A stretch of DNA of 30,930 nucleotides, taken from positions 184,714 to 215,643 of the forward strand of contig MU069684.1 of NCBI GenBank assembly GCA_002284615.2, in the 5' to 3' direction. Source of the stretch: Dunaliella salina (taxonomy: Eukaryota > Chlorophyta > Chlorophyceae > Chlamydomonadales > Dunaliellaceae). Below, piece by piece: positions 1 to 7,448 of the stretch (positions are counted from its first letter, which is position 1; the number at the start of each line of letters is the position of its first letter). A model generated the notes under the pieces. It was not told where the DNA came from. It was given only the letters and a program-made list of their open reading frames with translations, and searched no databases. The translations under genes and the position numbers were made by a program.

Positions 1-41
<41 letters not shown>
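1..41. repeat. (CA)n microsatellite
   Basis: About 20 uninterrupted CA dinucleotides open the window and probably continue upstream of it. Two similar arrays occur in introns of the GNL1 gene, so CA tracts are common in this genome. Confidence 0.95.
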
Positions 42-43
<2 letters not shown>

Positions 44-165
44 TGTGCAGTCGGGCCTGCAAAGAAACGACACGAAAACAATTTTGAGAACTCACGCCCC
101 TCGGATACACACTGCAGTGATAGATTCACGTTATGCACATCTCTGTAGGAGTTGCCCGTACTGTT

Positions 166-796
166 TGTACAAAATCCACGGGCAGGAATATCCTCCCTAC
201 ATCAATAAAGGAAAAAGGAGATGCATTTGTGAATATTAGCTCAAAAGAGCCATGAGTCCCCTTCACAACAAGAAATGAGACAGGAAAGGCTTAAGGAGAC
301 CTGGAGGATTACTAGAAGCACTAAACCTTTTTTTAGGACTTGGCTGTGAGAGATACTCTTGTTTCAATGGCGTGTTTAGTTGTCAGGGTTTGTGTGGGAA
401 TACTGAACTGAATGGAAACGAAGTTCTTGAGCAAGCTGAATGGCGCATTATTAGTCCAGACCCAGTGTTTTGAATTGGTTATGGGTATTCTCGATACAGC
501 ACGTTCCCACAGCGTCAAGAGGCCCTGTCCAGCAAACTCGAGTTCCGCCAAGGCCCTTGGGGGAGAGAGAAGGGTGAATAGAAAATGCCAATACCATTAG
601 GGAATGCCCAATGAGGAGTGTCTCGTATCATGTTTTCAGGGACTTGTATGCCCTGTTCCTGGATTCTCATTTCTGCAGGCATCCATAACAATAAGGAATG
701 AGCCGTACTAGACTTTACTGAGAGCTTTTACGCAAAGACAAAGGCCTGCATGGTGCGTTGGTATGCATCCCACTCAGTGTTGATTGGTACACCTGA
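166..796 (-). mobile_element. Decayed subfamily A retroelement copy (A1)
   Basis: Read on the minus strand, about 630-790 translates to a degraded SGMHTN stretch and an AFPNG-like stretch that match the region after the zinc knuckle in better copies. About 330-470 matches the end of the endonuclease domain (Q..HSVQY.H..., then a TSHSQ-like end). About 170-310 matches the subfamily A 3' UTR. The middle of the endonuclease is missing, and frameshifts break every frame. This is an old, internally deleted, 5'-truncated copy. Its 5' edge abuts the tail of the next copy. Confidence 0.7.
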
Positions 797-956
797 GGAA
801 AAGAAAAGAAAAGAAAAGAAAAAGTACGTGGGCAGAGAAATCCCCCTACAGCAACTAAGGAAAAGGAGACACATTTGCTCATAAGAGCAGTGAGTCCCCT
901 CCACCACAAGATATGAGACAGGACAGGCTAGTGGGGATCTGGAGGGTTACTAGAGG
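797..956 (-). mobile_element. Subfamily A 3'-end fragment (A2)
   Basis: This is a copy of only about 160 bp. On the minus strand it holds the last codons before the stop, the 3' UTR with its GGTGGAGGGGACTC block, and a CTTTT-rich tail at the low-coordinate end. It is extremely 5'-truncated, as is usual for target-primed reverse transcription. CACCTGA occurs at both edges (790-796 and 957-963). Confidence 0.75.
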
Positions 957-962
957 CACCTG

Positions 963-1516
963 AAAAAGAAAAGAAAAGAATAAGAAAAACTACGTAGGCA
1001 GAGGAACTTTCCCTACATCAATCAAGGAAAAGGAGACACATTGGCTCAAAAAAGAACCGTGAGCCCCCTTCACTATAAGGTTCGAAAGAGATAAAGCTAT
1101 TGTTGACCTGGAGGGTTACTAGGAGCACTCAGCTCTAGAACCTGGCCGTGGGAAGTATTTTTGTTTGCAATAGCGCGGCATTTGGAGACTAGTTTGTGGG
1201 CATATTGAACAGAATGGGCATGAAGTTGTTGAGCTAGCTTTGTGGCGTGCTGGTGATCCAGTCCTAGTTGGTTGAATTGCTTCAGGGTATGCTCAGTGTA
1301 TATAATTCCACCACCACCCAGGAGAACAGGGTGAACAGTAACAGCTTTAGCGTTAATAAGTTTGCAAAGGTCTGCATGCTGCTGCTTTGCTGCGTTGAAC
1401 TGATGCTCTGGCCTTGTGTCTTCAACAAACTTGATTTCTATGAGGTGCACATGACATTCATTTGTGTAAAATTCATGGGGTTGCCTCATGCGGCTAGTTC
1501 TGCCGGTGCAGGTCAT
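963..1516 (-). mobile_element. Subfamily A retroelement 3' portion (A3), endonuclease reading frame open
   Basis: The minus-strand frame 1097-1516 is open for about 140 codons. It begins near an RMRQPHEF stretch, contains the catalytic-type HLIEIKF (E-x-K) strand of a PD-(D/E)XK nuclease, and then Q.AAKQQHADL, a GGGGIIYTEHTLKQF stretch, and an end like SNPPG. The upstream RPD part of the nuclease is cut off at the 5' edge near 1516. The 3' UTR and an AAAAG-repeat tail (TTTTC in sense) reach 963. It faces copy A4 head to head, and the shared sequence makes an inverted repeat. It is a fragment, not a working gene. Confidence 0.85.
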
Positions 1517-2814
1517 GGTGGAAATCCATTTACAAACATGTTCTGGTTAGCCAAGGAAGAAAGAGTGCATGCTGCAGGCACATCTGCGGGTCCACCACCC
1601 GCCCAAAAGCTCACGTATTTCCCCAATCTTCAAGATGTCCTCAAATCCCACATGCATTATAAACACGAGCTTGGATATGCCAATGCCAAAACAGGCTACT
1701 CTTACTATCAGTACTTATTACCGCAAGTAGATAAAAAATCAGCAATGCCTTCAGAAACATGCCCGACATCTCTGTACCCATGAAGCGTACCATCCTGCAG
1801 TACCGCACACCGCACAGGCACCCTCTACGACCAAAAACATGCAGTACGTTTTAAAAGGTCAACTGATCCATCTTGTCCCCTCCCAGGCTGCCATTATTTG
1901 GACAGCGCACTACACATGCTCTCAGGCTGCCAAAACCATATCATCTCCAACATGAAAACTGAACGCCATAACATTGCAGGCAGAATGATTACAAAAGCCC
2001 TCAGCAAATGCCCTGTAGGGGCAGGCCTGGTCTACACAGACATTGGAAGCGATTTTAAGCTTGCTCAACACAACCTCCAACTCCCTACACATGCCTCAAA
2101 CAGAATTTCACCTGCTTACTTCTTCCCTCGTAACCTTCCAGAGAGGAAAAGACTCAACTCCAGTCGACCAGATACTGTTTTGATCACCCCTTTCAATGCC
2201 AAACATACTTCTAACGATGTTTCTCCTACCCATTCCCATCACGTTTTGCGCAGTTCCTCACGGAGGACCACCAGAACTAGGCGCATGAGACAACCCCATC
2301 ACTTTATGTGAATGAACGCCATGTGCACCTAATAGAAATCAAGTTCTGTGAAGACACAAGGCCAGAGCATCAGTTGAACGCAGCAAAGCAGCAGCATGCA
2401 GACCTTTGGAAACTTATTAACGCTAAAGCTGTTACAATTCACCCTATCCTCCTAGGTGCAGGTGAAACTATTTATACTGAGCATACCCTGAAGCAATTCA
2501 AACGACAAGAATTGGATCATCAGCGTGCCACAAAGCTTGCTCAACAACTTCATGCCCATTCTGTTCAATATGCCCACAAACTAGTCACCATACGCCGCGC
2601 TATTGAAAACAAGAATACTTCCCACAGACAGGTTCTAGAGCCTGATGCTTCTAGTAACCCTACAGATCCACATTAGCATTCTCTTTTTCATACCTTGTGG
2701 TGGAGGGGGCACACGGCTCTTTTTTGAGCCAACGTGTCTCCTTTTAAAATTTCCTTAATTGATGTAGGGAGGGTTTCTCTGCCTACGTAGATTTTCTTTT
2801 CTTTTCTTTTCTTC
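1517..2814 (+). mobile_element. Subfamily A retroelement copy (A4), 5'-truncated
   Basis: Plus-strand homology starts in the linker after RNase H (NPFTNMFWLAKEE, then LKSHMHYKHELGYANAKTGY, 1530-1720). It passes through a damaged zinc-knuckle region near 1880-1940. It continues with the nuclease core: SRPDTVLITP at about 2160-2200, and HLIEIKFCEDT at about 2325-2355 after a frameshift near 2308. It ends at 2676 with a SSNPTDPH-type C terminus. The 3' UTR (2677-2790) has a GGCTC/GAGCC hairpin and a second one at 2764-2786, followed by a TTTTC tail to 2814. At least one frameshift and internal stops show it is dead. Confidence 0.85.
2308..2676 (+). pseudogene. Endonuclease C-terminal fragment of copy A4
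   Basis: This is an open stretch of 122 codons. It carries the E-x-K strand (IEIKF) near its start, the helix with Q and H residues (HQLNAAKQQHADL), an ILLGAGETIYTEHTLKQF segment and the conserved C-terminal end before TAG. In the family this is the second half of a PD-(D/E)XK nuclease. The first half lies in a different frame just upstream (frame 1898-2311), so this copy cannot make the domain. It is closely similar to 1097-1516 on the other strand. Confidence 0.75.
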
Positions 2815-3074
2815 CCGTGCTTTCCTAGGTGCCTTTACCTGGGTTTAGGTAGGAGTATGCAGAGCAACTACTTAGGCTGCCTTAGAATAATGCATGCGCA
2901 CATTTTTGCTGACTGTTTTGCACACAGGGTAGCGTTGTTGGTGCAGGTCCTTTACATTTTCCTGAACTTTGTTCTGAGGAAGTGTTTAAATTTTCCCAAC
3001 TTGGAAACTTTTGAAAACCAAGACTGTGAGAATTTTGTCCATCTCCGAAGTCATGGATTCCTCTTTTTTATGAT
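2815..3074. other. No recognised gene
   Basis: Between the tail of copy A4 and the subfamily C fragment I see only non-coding, T-rich sequence. An 85-codon plus-strand frame here has no family features. Confidence 0.5.
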
Positions 3075-3236
3075 ATTGGGCAGCTGTAGTTCTGTCTCTT
3101 GCTCTCTCTCCTAGGCTAGTTTTGTTTAGTTTAGGTGGAGGGCCTCCTGGTGAGGCCTCTAACTTTTGTTAGCGGTTCTTCCCTTAATGCACGTGGCCTT
3201 TGGCTTGCTTAGGCTTTTCTTTTCCTTTCTTTTGGG
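3075..3236 (+). mobile_element. Subfamily C retroelement 3' UTR fragment
   Basis: This stretch matches, in sense orientation, the 3' UTR seen in minus orientation at 9150-9270 and 7470-7590. The order of shared elements is GGTGGAGGGCCTCC, GAGGCCTCTAAC, a TTGTTAG block, CCCTTAATGCAC, GGCCTTTGGCTTG and a TTTTC tail. It is only about 160 bp long, so it is a very short 5'-truncated insertion. No coding sequence is kept. Confidence 0.8.
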
Positions 3237-3270
3237 CAGCTAAACTACCTAGCTAAAGCTTCCGTTCCCT

Positions 3271-3495
3271 AATGTAATGTAATGTAATGTAATGTAATGT
3301 AATGTAATGTAATGTAATGTAATGTAATGTAATGTAATGTAATGTAATGTAATGTGATGTGATGTGATGTAATGTAATGTAATGTAATGTAATGTAATGT
3401 AATGTAATGTAATGTAATGTAATGTAATGTGGTGTAATGTGATGTGATGTGATGTGATGTAATGTAATGTAATGTAATGTAATGTGATGTGATGT
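3271..3495. repeat. (AATGT)n pentanucleotide array, about 45 units
   Basis: There are 225 bp of tandem AATGT with runs of the variant GATGT at about 3356-3370, 3441-3460 and 3486-3495, plus one GGTGT. The period of five puts every frame in register with a five-residue peptide repeat, so long open frames appear on the minus strand by composition alone. The array sits where a subfamily A retroelement fragment loses its homology, so it probably expanded from that sequence. Confidence 0.97.
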
Positions 3496-3702
3496 AATCT
3501 TCATAGTATTTGACTTCATCAGGTGCAGGAAACAATTTTGTACATTCAATTCATGAGGTTGCCTGGTCAGAGTTGTGGTGCTTTTTGATGCTGCGCTGCC
3601 CCCCATACTGTGAGGATGGTTTGCCAGGGGTTGAGGGGCAAGGGGTGACCAGAATTGCGTTAGGGCGGCTGAACAAGTTTCTAGCTTAGCTCTAGCTAGA
3701 AC
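3496..3702 (-). mobile_element. Relic of subfamily A endonuclease region (A8)
   Basis: On the minus strand the bases around 3660-3690 read SRPNAILVTP, aligning with SRPDTVLITP of copy A4. About 3540-3590 reads RQPHE, and 3500-3535 reads a degraded HLMEVKYYED that aligns with HLIEIKFCED. The catalytic D of the RPD motif has become N. Homology stops exactly where the AATGT array begins. This is a short decayed fragment with frameshifts. Confidence 0.65.
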
Positions 3703-3703
3703 A

Positions 3704-3717
3704 GGGGGGGGGGGGGG
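3704..3717. repeat. G14 homopolymer
   Basis: Fourteen consecutive G residues on the plus strand, next to the relic of the subfamily A endonuclease. Length may be unreliable for technical reasons. Confidence 0.9.
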
Positions 3718-4500
3718 CTTGAAGAAATAGGGCGGTAAAACACGATTGGAGAATTGCTTAGGAAAACAGTGACTTACCATCATTGGTGCTGAAGGCCTTG
3801 TCACGCGCAGACCATGTCCTGTAAGATTTACTGACTTGGCAACACGAATCACAAACCCCCTGATTTTTGCTTGGGGCACAGAACAGAGAGAAGGGCAGCA
3901 AGGAAAAATCACTATGCAAGTGAGTGTTGGCCAGTTGATGGAAGAAAGCAAAACGATAGGATGGTGAACCTCTAGACAGAACCTGGACAAATCAAAGCAA
4001 GGACTCAACAGGGATTGGCTGTATTACACAAGATCTCCAAGGATAGAAAAAATGAAAGCACACATGTTGAGAATGTGGGGTTTTGCGATAGTGGCGTGTG
4101 GTACCTGGTCACGGCAGTGTGTGGCCTGCCTTGGCGCACCACCTTCTTCATCCAAGGTGAAGTGACGCTCCATAAGAAGACATTGGGCTGCAGTAACCAG
4201 CAGCGTGTTTCTTTGCCATGCCTGCCACACTCAGGCATGCTTACTCTCTTGTGCTCTCTTTGCCACACTTCCCTGATTGCCACGCTGCTGCTCCCTCCTT
4301 GTCTTCTTCCCAAGGCTTGCTTGGCCTCAGGCCATCACTCCTTTACACATAGAAGGTTGAGATATTCTACTACATCATATCCTGATGGCACTACAACTTC
4401 TGTAGAAGGTAGAAGGTAGAAAAGTAGAAAAGTAGAAATTTTCAACATGGAGGTTTAGGTGAAATCATCCAAATACCCCTGTAAAACCCTAACTAACTGG
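3718..4500. other. No recognised gene
   Basis: Open frames on both strands (up to 134 codons at 4015-4419 plus) overlap one another and show no motif, splice pattern or codon signal that I can defend. A short GTAGAAA-type direct repeat lies at about 4402-4437. Confidence 0.5.
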
Positions 4501-4538
4501 TCACCCACCAATGAGCATGTCAGCCTTTACATGAATCA

Positions 4539-4886
4539 GTGCGCACACCCTTATGTGTCTCAACATATTCATTTAAAGATCTGGATAAAGGAATCATAAG
4601 GAATGTGAGAAGTTTTAGGCTTCGTGCCCTCAGCTTGAAGGTCGAATCCTGTAAATGGCTGGGTGGTTCAAACATTTGTGACAAGTGTGAGTATGCTCAA
4701 GCCCAGGACGAGAAACATGTTCTCTTCTATTGCAATTGCCTGGAGATGTGTGAGCTGCGCAGAAAACACAAGGACTTGTTCACTGATCTTTTCAAACCAT
4801 TATACATTTTGGCCAGCTTCCAAACACTGACTTCATTCCTTTCTTGGCAAGCTACCACGATTCTCGGAATCACTTGCAGATGCTAG
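4539..4886 (+). pseudogene. Zinc-knuckle remnant of a different retroelement polyprotein
   Basis: A 115-codon frame contains RNVRSFRLRALSLKVES, then C-D-K-C, nine residues, H, four residues, C (C-x2-C-x9-H-x4-C), then ELRRKHKDLF. A basic stretch followed by a CCHC knuckle is typical of the region downstream of reverse transcriptase in non-LTR elements. It is not close to subfamilies A, B or C, whose spacing is C-x2-C-x7-H-x4-C. No RT or endonuclease was seen next to it, so it is probably an isolated fragment. The first methionine is not a meaningful start. Confidence 0.5.
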
Positions 4887-5074
4887 CCATGCTGTGACGT
4901 CCAGTTACCATGCTACAAATGATGGGTCATTGGCAACCTGGCAGAGTTTGGAGAGGCTATCCATGTGATCAATGTGATCAACATTTGAAGAGGACTACCT
5001 TTTGAATACATTTAATACACCGATTTAATTCCGCGGCGCATGTCCAACTGAGGCAGCAATGTGGCCCCTGGCGG

Positions 5075-5374
5075 CTAAGCCGTTGTGTGCGCTCTCAGAT
5101 ACCCATGCCTAGGATGCCCAAAGTACTGAGCCACACACACTTCCCACAGGTTCCATGCAGTGTTGACGTCCCTGTGCAGTTGGTACGAAAGTTGTGTTTT
5201 CTTCACACGTTCGCGCCTTCTGCCATGAACCGCTGCATGGACCTCTCCCTCTCCTTCTTTCTCTCCACCCTCCTCTTCCTCTACATCCATAGCCCCTTCA
5301 ACTCCTGCTTCTTGCTCTTCTTCTTCCCCCTCTGTCTCCATTCCAGCCCATGATGTGGACCCTTGAGCAGACAT
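5075..5374 (-). pseudogene. ORF fragment with RuvC-III-like HRDVNTAWN motif (possible TnpB/Fanzor relic)
   Basis: A 99-codon minus-strand frame has a highly acidic first half (Glu-rich, from a CTC/TTC-rich tract) followed by VKKTQLSYQLHRDVNTAWNLW, EVCVAQYFGHPRHGYLR and a stop. The RDVN-x-A-x-N signature is the C-terminal RuvC-III motif of IS605/IS607-type TnpB and its eukaryotic Fanzor relatives, which occur in green algae. The zinc ribbon that should precede it is not seen, and neither is the rest of the nuclease. The assignment rests on one motif. A lineage-specific host gene exon is an alternative. Confidence 0.3.
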
Positions 5375-5619
5375 ATTTTCTTCCAGCTGCTGCTTTGACT
5401 ACGTTTAGTACAGTGTGCTTGGCCCAGGCACCCTGTGGGCAGTATTGAAAGATTGTACAGGGTGAGATACGGGGCATGTCCCAAGAGGCATTGCTAATGT
5501 TCTTGTTTTACATGAGATCAGAGAATCTGGTAATAAGTATAGTAATGCTTTACCCCTTAGTCGGCCTGAGAGCTTTGGCTGACCATTGGGTTTTTCCTTC
5601 ATGCATGCTGTCTTTTGCC

Positions 5620-5700
5620 CAGCTTCCTCTCCTTTCTCTTTTTCTTCTCCTTTCTCTTTTTCATTTCCTTCTCTTTTTCTTCTCCTTCTTCTCCTCCCCT
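5620..5700. repeat. Polypyrimidine CT/TTC low-complexity tract
   Basis: A long run of CTTTCTC, TTTTCTTCTC and similar units. It creates a spurious Glu/Lys/Arg-rich frame on the minus strand (5405-5797) and a Leu/Phe-rich one on the plus strand. Confidence 0.85.
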
Positions 5701-5800
5701 GTGATCTGTAACCCATAGCCTGTGACCTGATCAGTGCATCGTCATTTTCTTTGCATGATGTTACAGAGACACAGAGGCGGAAAACCGGTGGGGTCAAGTC

Positions 5801-5876
5801 GCACTTGTGTGGCTTGGTCGGATGTGCGTCGGTATTCTGTAATCAGGAGTTCGCGGGTTCGACCTGCTCAGGTGCC
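5801..5876 (+). other. tRNA-like sequence, possible SINE head
   Basis: GCACTTG (5801-5807) pairs over seven positions (one G:U) with CAGGTGC (5869-5875). This gives a 75-nt span, the size of a tRNA. A box-A-like TGGCTTGGTCGG (5810-5821) and a box-B-like GGGTTCGACC (5855-5864) are present, with GCGGG/CCTGC pairing around TTCGA. The T loop is only 5 nt, box A is offset by about two positions, and I cannot form good D or anticodon stems. A functional tRNA is unlikely. A tRNA-derived SINE or pseudo-tRNA fits better, because a (TTCC)n tail follows 30 bp downstream. Confidence 0.35.
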
Positions 5877-5903
5877 CTTGTAGGCATATACAGCGGTAAA
5901 ACT

Positions 5904-5943
5904 TCCTCCTTCCTTCCTTCCTTCCTTCCTTCCTTCCTTCCTT
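5904..5943. repeat. (TTCC)n microsatellite
   Basis: About nine TTCC units. It could be the 3' tail of the tRNA-like unit at 5801-5876. Confidence 0.9.
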
Positions 5944-6013
5944 ACAGAGACACATGCACACACCCTCAGAAAACAATGAGAAATGGCTAGCGTCTGTCTC
6001 AAATGACATCATG

Positions 6014-7245
6014 CAAAGTAAAGTCTATGCTGGTACTTACCAGCGTGCATTAAGGAAAGACCCAACAGTTAGCATTGGCACTAACAATGAGCCCCACCAA
6101 AGAAGGCTAGCTATGAGCAGCCCAGCTAATGAGGGTCCGGCAGGTTGTCGGTCATCCGAGTGTTGTGAATTTTTGTTAGGTACTACAGCGTGATAGTGGA
6201 GTTCTCTGGCAGTTTTGTGTGCTCTGTCTTTGGTTAGGCCAAGTTTGCAGAGGGGATCAATAGTGTAGGGATTGAAGATACAGTAGTTCCTGCAACTCCG
6301 ATTAGTATGATGTGTAATGTGACTCTGTTATTGCGGTGTGTGCCCCAAAGAGATCTTGTGTGTAAGCTTTCAATGGTGTGGTTGTGACGATTTTGCGCAG
6401 TGTGGAGAGTTTGTTCGGGCTTGGTGTCAGAACAAATTTTGAGCTCAATGAGGTGGATATCTCTGTCTCTGGAATTCATATCCTGCGGGTGATGTGTGGA
6501 GTCTCTGCCTTCAAGGTGTAAAACTATAATGCCATCAGGGTGACTGAGCTGTGTGTGTGGTGGTTGTCTGGATGGAAACGGCCAATGTGGAATGTGTTGA
6601 TGGACAGTGTTTGGAATTTCCATATCCAGGGAGCGTAGCCTCTCTGTATTACATGCATCTACAGAGACGTAAGATCCAAAGCCTCCTTTGCTTATTGCTT
6701 CACCACAAATGCTGAGTGCTTGATGGTGGCGATTGATATTCATCCTGTTTATCTGTGGGTGAGTGCATCTGAGTAGGGTATGGGAGGTACTATCAGGTGT
6801 ACCACAAAGAGGGCAAAGAGAAGGCCCAGGGTAGCCACTGAAGCGTCTGGCATGTTTGCCATTGTAAAGGGTGTCCGTTCGATACTTGAGGACATTGGTT
6901 TGTTCCTTGAGAGTCACAGCTTTGATGTGCCAGAAAGCATTACTAATTTTTGGATTGGCAGTGGGGTGAGCATTGGACGTTCTGAGCAGGTTCTGCCAAT
7001 TTAAGTAGCTATATGTGTTGAGGTTTGCTGTGCCCAATTTGTGTTTTCCATGCACTACTGTTTCAGTTTGTCCTGGAAGTTTGAAAGGGGCAAGTATTCT
7101 GTGTGAGAGCAATATGTTGTGACAGATGCAGCAAGCCAATAGAGATGGAAGAAAGGAGTTTCTGCCTGGTTGAGTGAGGTGTTAGCTTCATCAGGAAGCA
7201 TAGCTGCTTGATGAGCAAGGGCATCTGCAATGGCTCTCACATGAT
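6014..7245 (-). mobile_element. Subfamily B retroelement copy (B1), 5'-truncated
   Basis: On the minus strand the copy starts inside the end of RNase H (IADALAHQAAML, about 7205-7235) and keeps the linker, zinc knuckle and PD-(D/E)XK nuclease (see the coding fragment 6234-7139). The 3' UTR covers 6014-6190. It contains CCTTAATGCAC and a strong hairpin with GCTGGTA/TACCAGC arms at 6029-6044, next to TAGACTTTAC. This matches the layout of the subfamily C 3' UTR. The 5' edge near 7245 joins unrelated sequence. Confidence 0.8.
6234..7139 (-). pseudogene. Retroelement B1 polyprotein fragment: linker, zinc knuckle, PD-(D/E)XK nuclease
   Basis: This is an open frame of 301 codons. About residues 28-110 are the conserved linker (HKLGTANLNTYSYLNWQNLL, then ISNAFWHIKAVTLKEQTNVL). 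The knuckle is CPLC-x7-H-x4-C at about residues 109-125. HPDGIIVL and DRDIHLIELKIC supply the D and E-x-K residues of a PD-(D/E)XK fold, with Q/H-rich HTAQNRHNHTIESL after them. The family RPD appears as HPD here. The frame ends in a shifted tail (PSANLA), where other copies continue with a GLTK-type helix, so the C terminus is lost by frameshift. It is part of a longer protein, and the listed start is not a real initiation site. Confidence 0.75.
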
Positions 7246-7448
7246 GTCATGCCCCTCTTTCCGGTCCCAATCACATCTTTCACTCCGACAACAAGCGAGT
7301 CATCCTATGTTGTTTGACTAGTTTGGATCTCACTCCTTCAAGTTGCTTTAGCCTTTAAAGCAGATGGATGTTTAAATTGCCGTGAACGATTCGGAAACCT
7401 GTGTGACAAAGCCCTCCCCTGCATGACAGTGGATGCCGAGAACTGAAG
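7246..7448. other. No recognised gene
   Basis: Spacer between the 5' edge of copy B1 and the tail of the outer subfamily C copy. I see nothing in it. Confidence 0.5.

Noticed and set aside
963..2814. Twin-priming inversion as the origin of the A3/A4 inverted arrangement
   Set aside because: Twin priming inverts the 5' part of a single copy. Here both arms contain the same 3' portion with its own tail, so two separate insertions are needed.
3253..4008. Long minus-strand ORF (251 codons)
   Set aside because: More than half is the translated AATGT array (a five-residue repeat), and the rest is a decayed retroelement plus non-coding sequence. It is not a protein gene.
5405..5797. Arg/Lys/Glu-rich minus-strand ORF of 130 codons
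   Set aside because: It is created by a polypyrimidine tract (5620-5700), with no motif outside the tract.
5801..5876. Functional tRNA gene
   Set aside because: The T loop is 5 nt, the D and anticodon stems do not form, and box A is displaced. It was kept only as tRNA-like.
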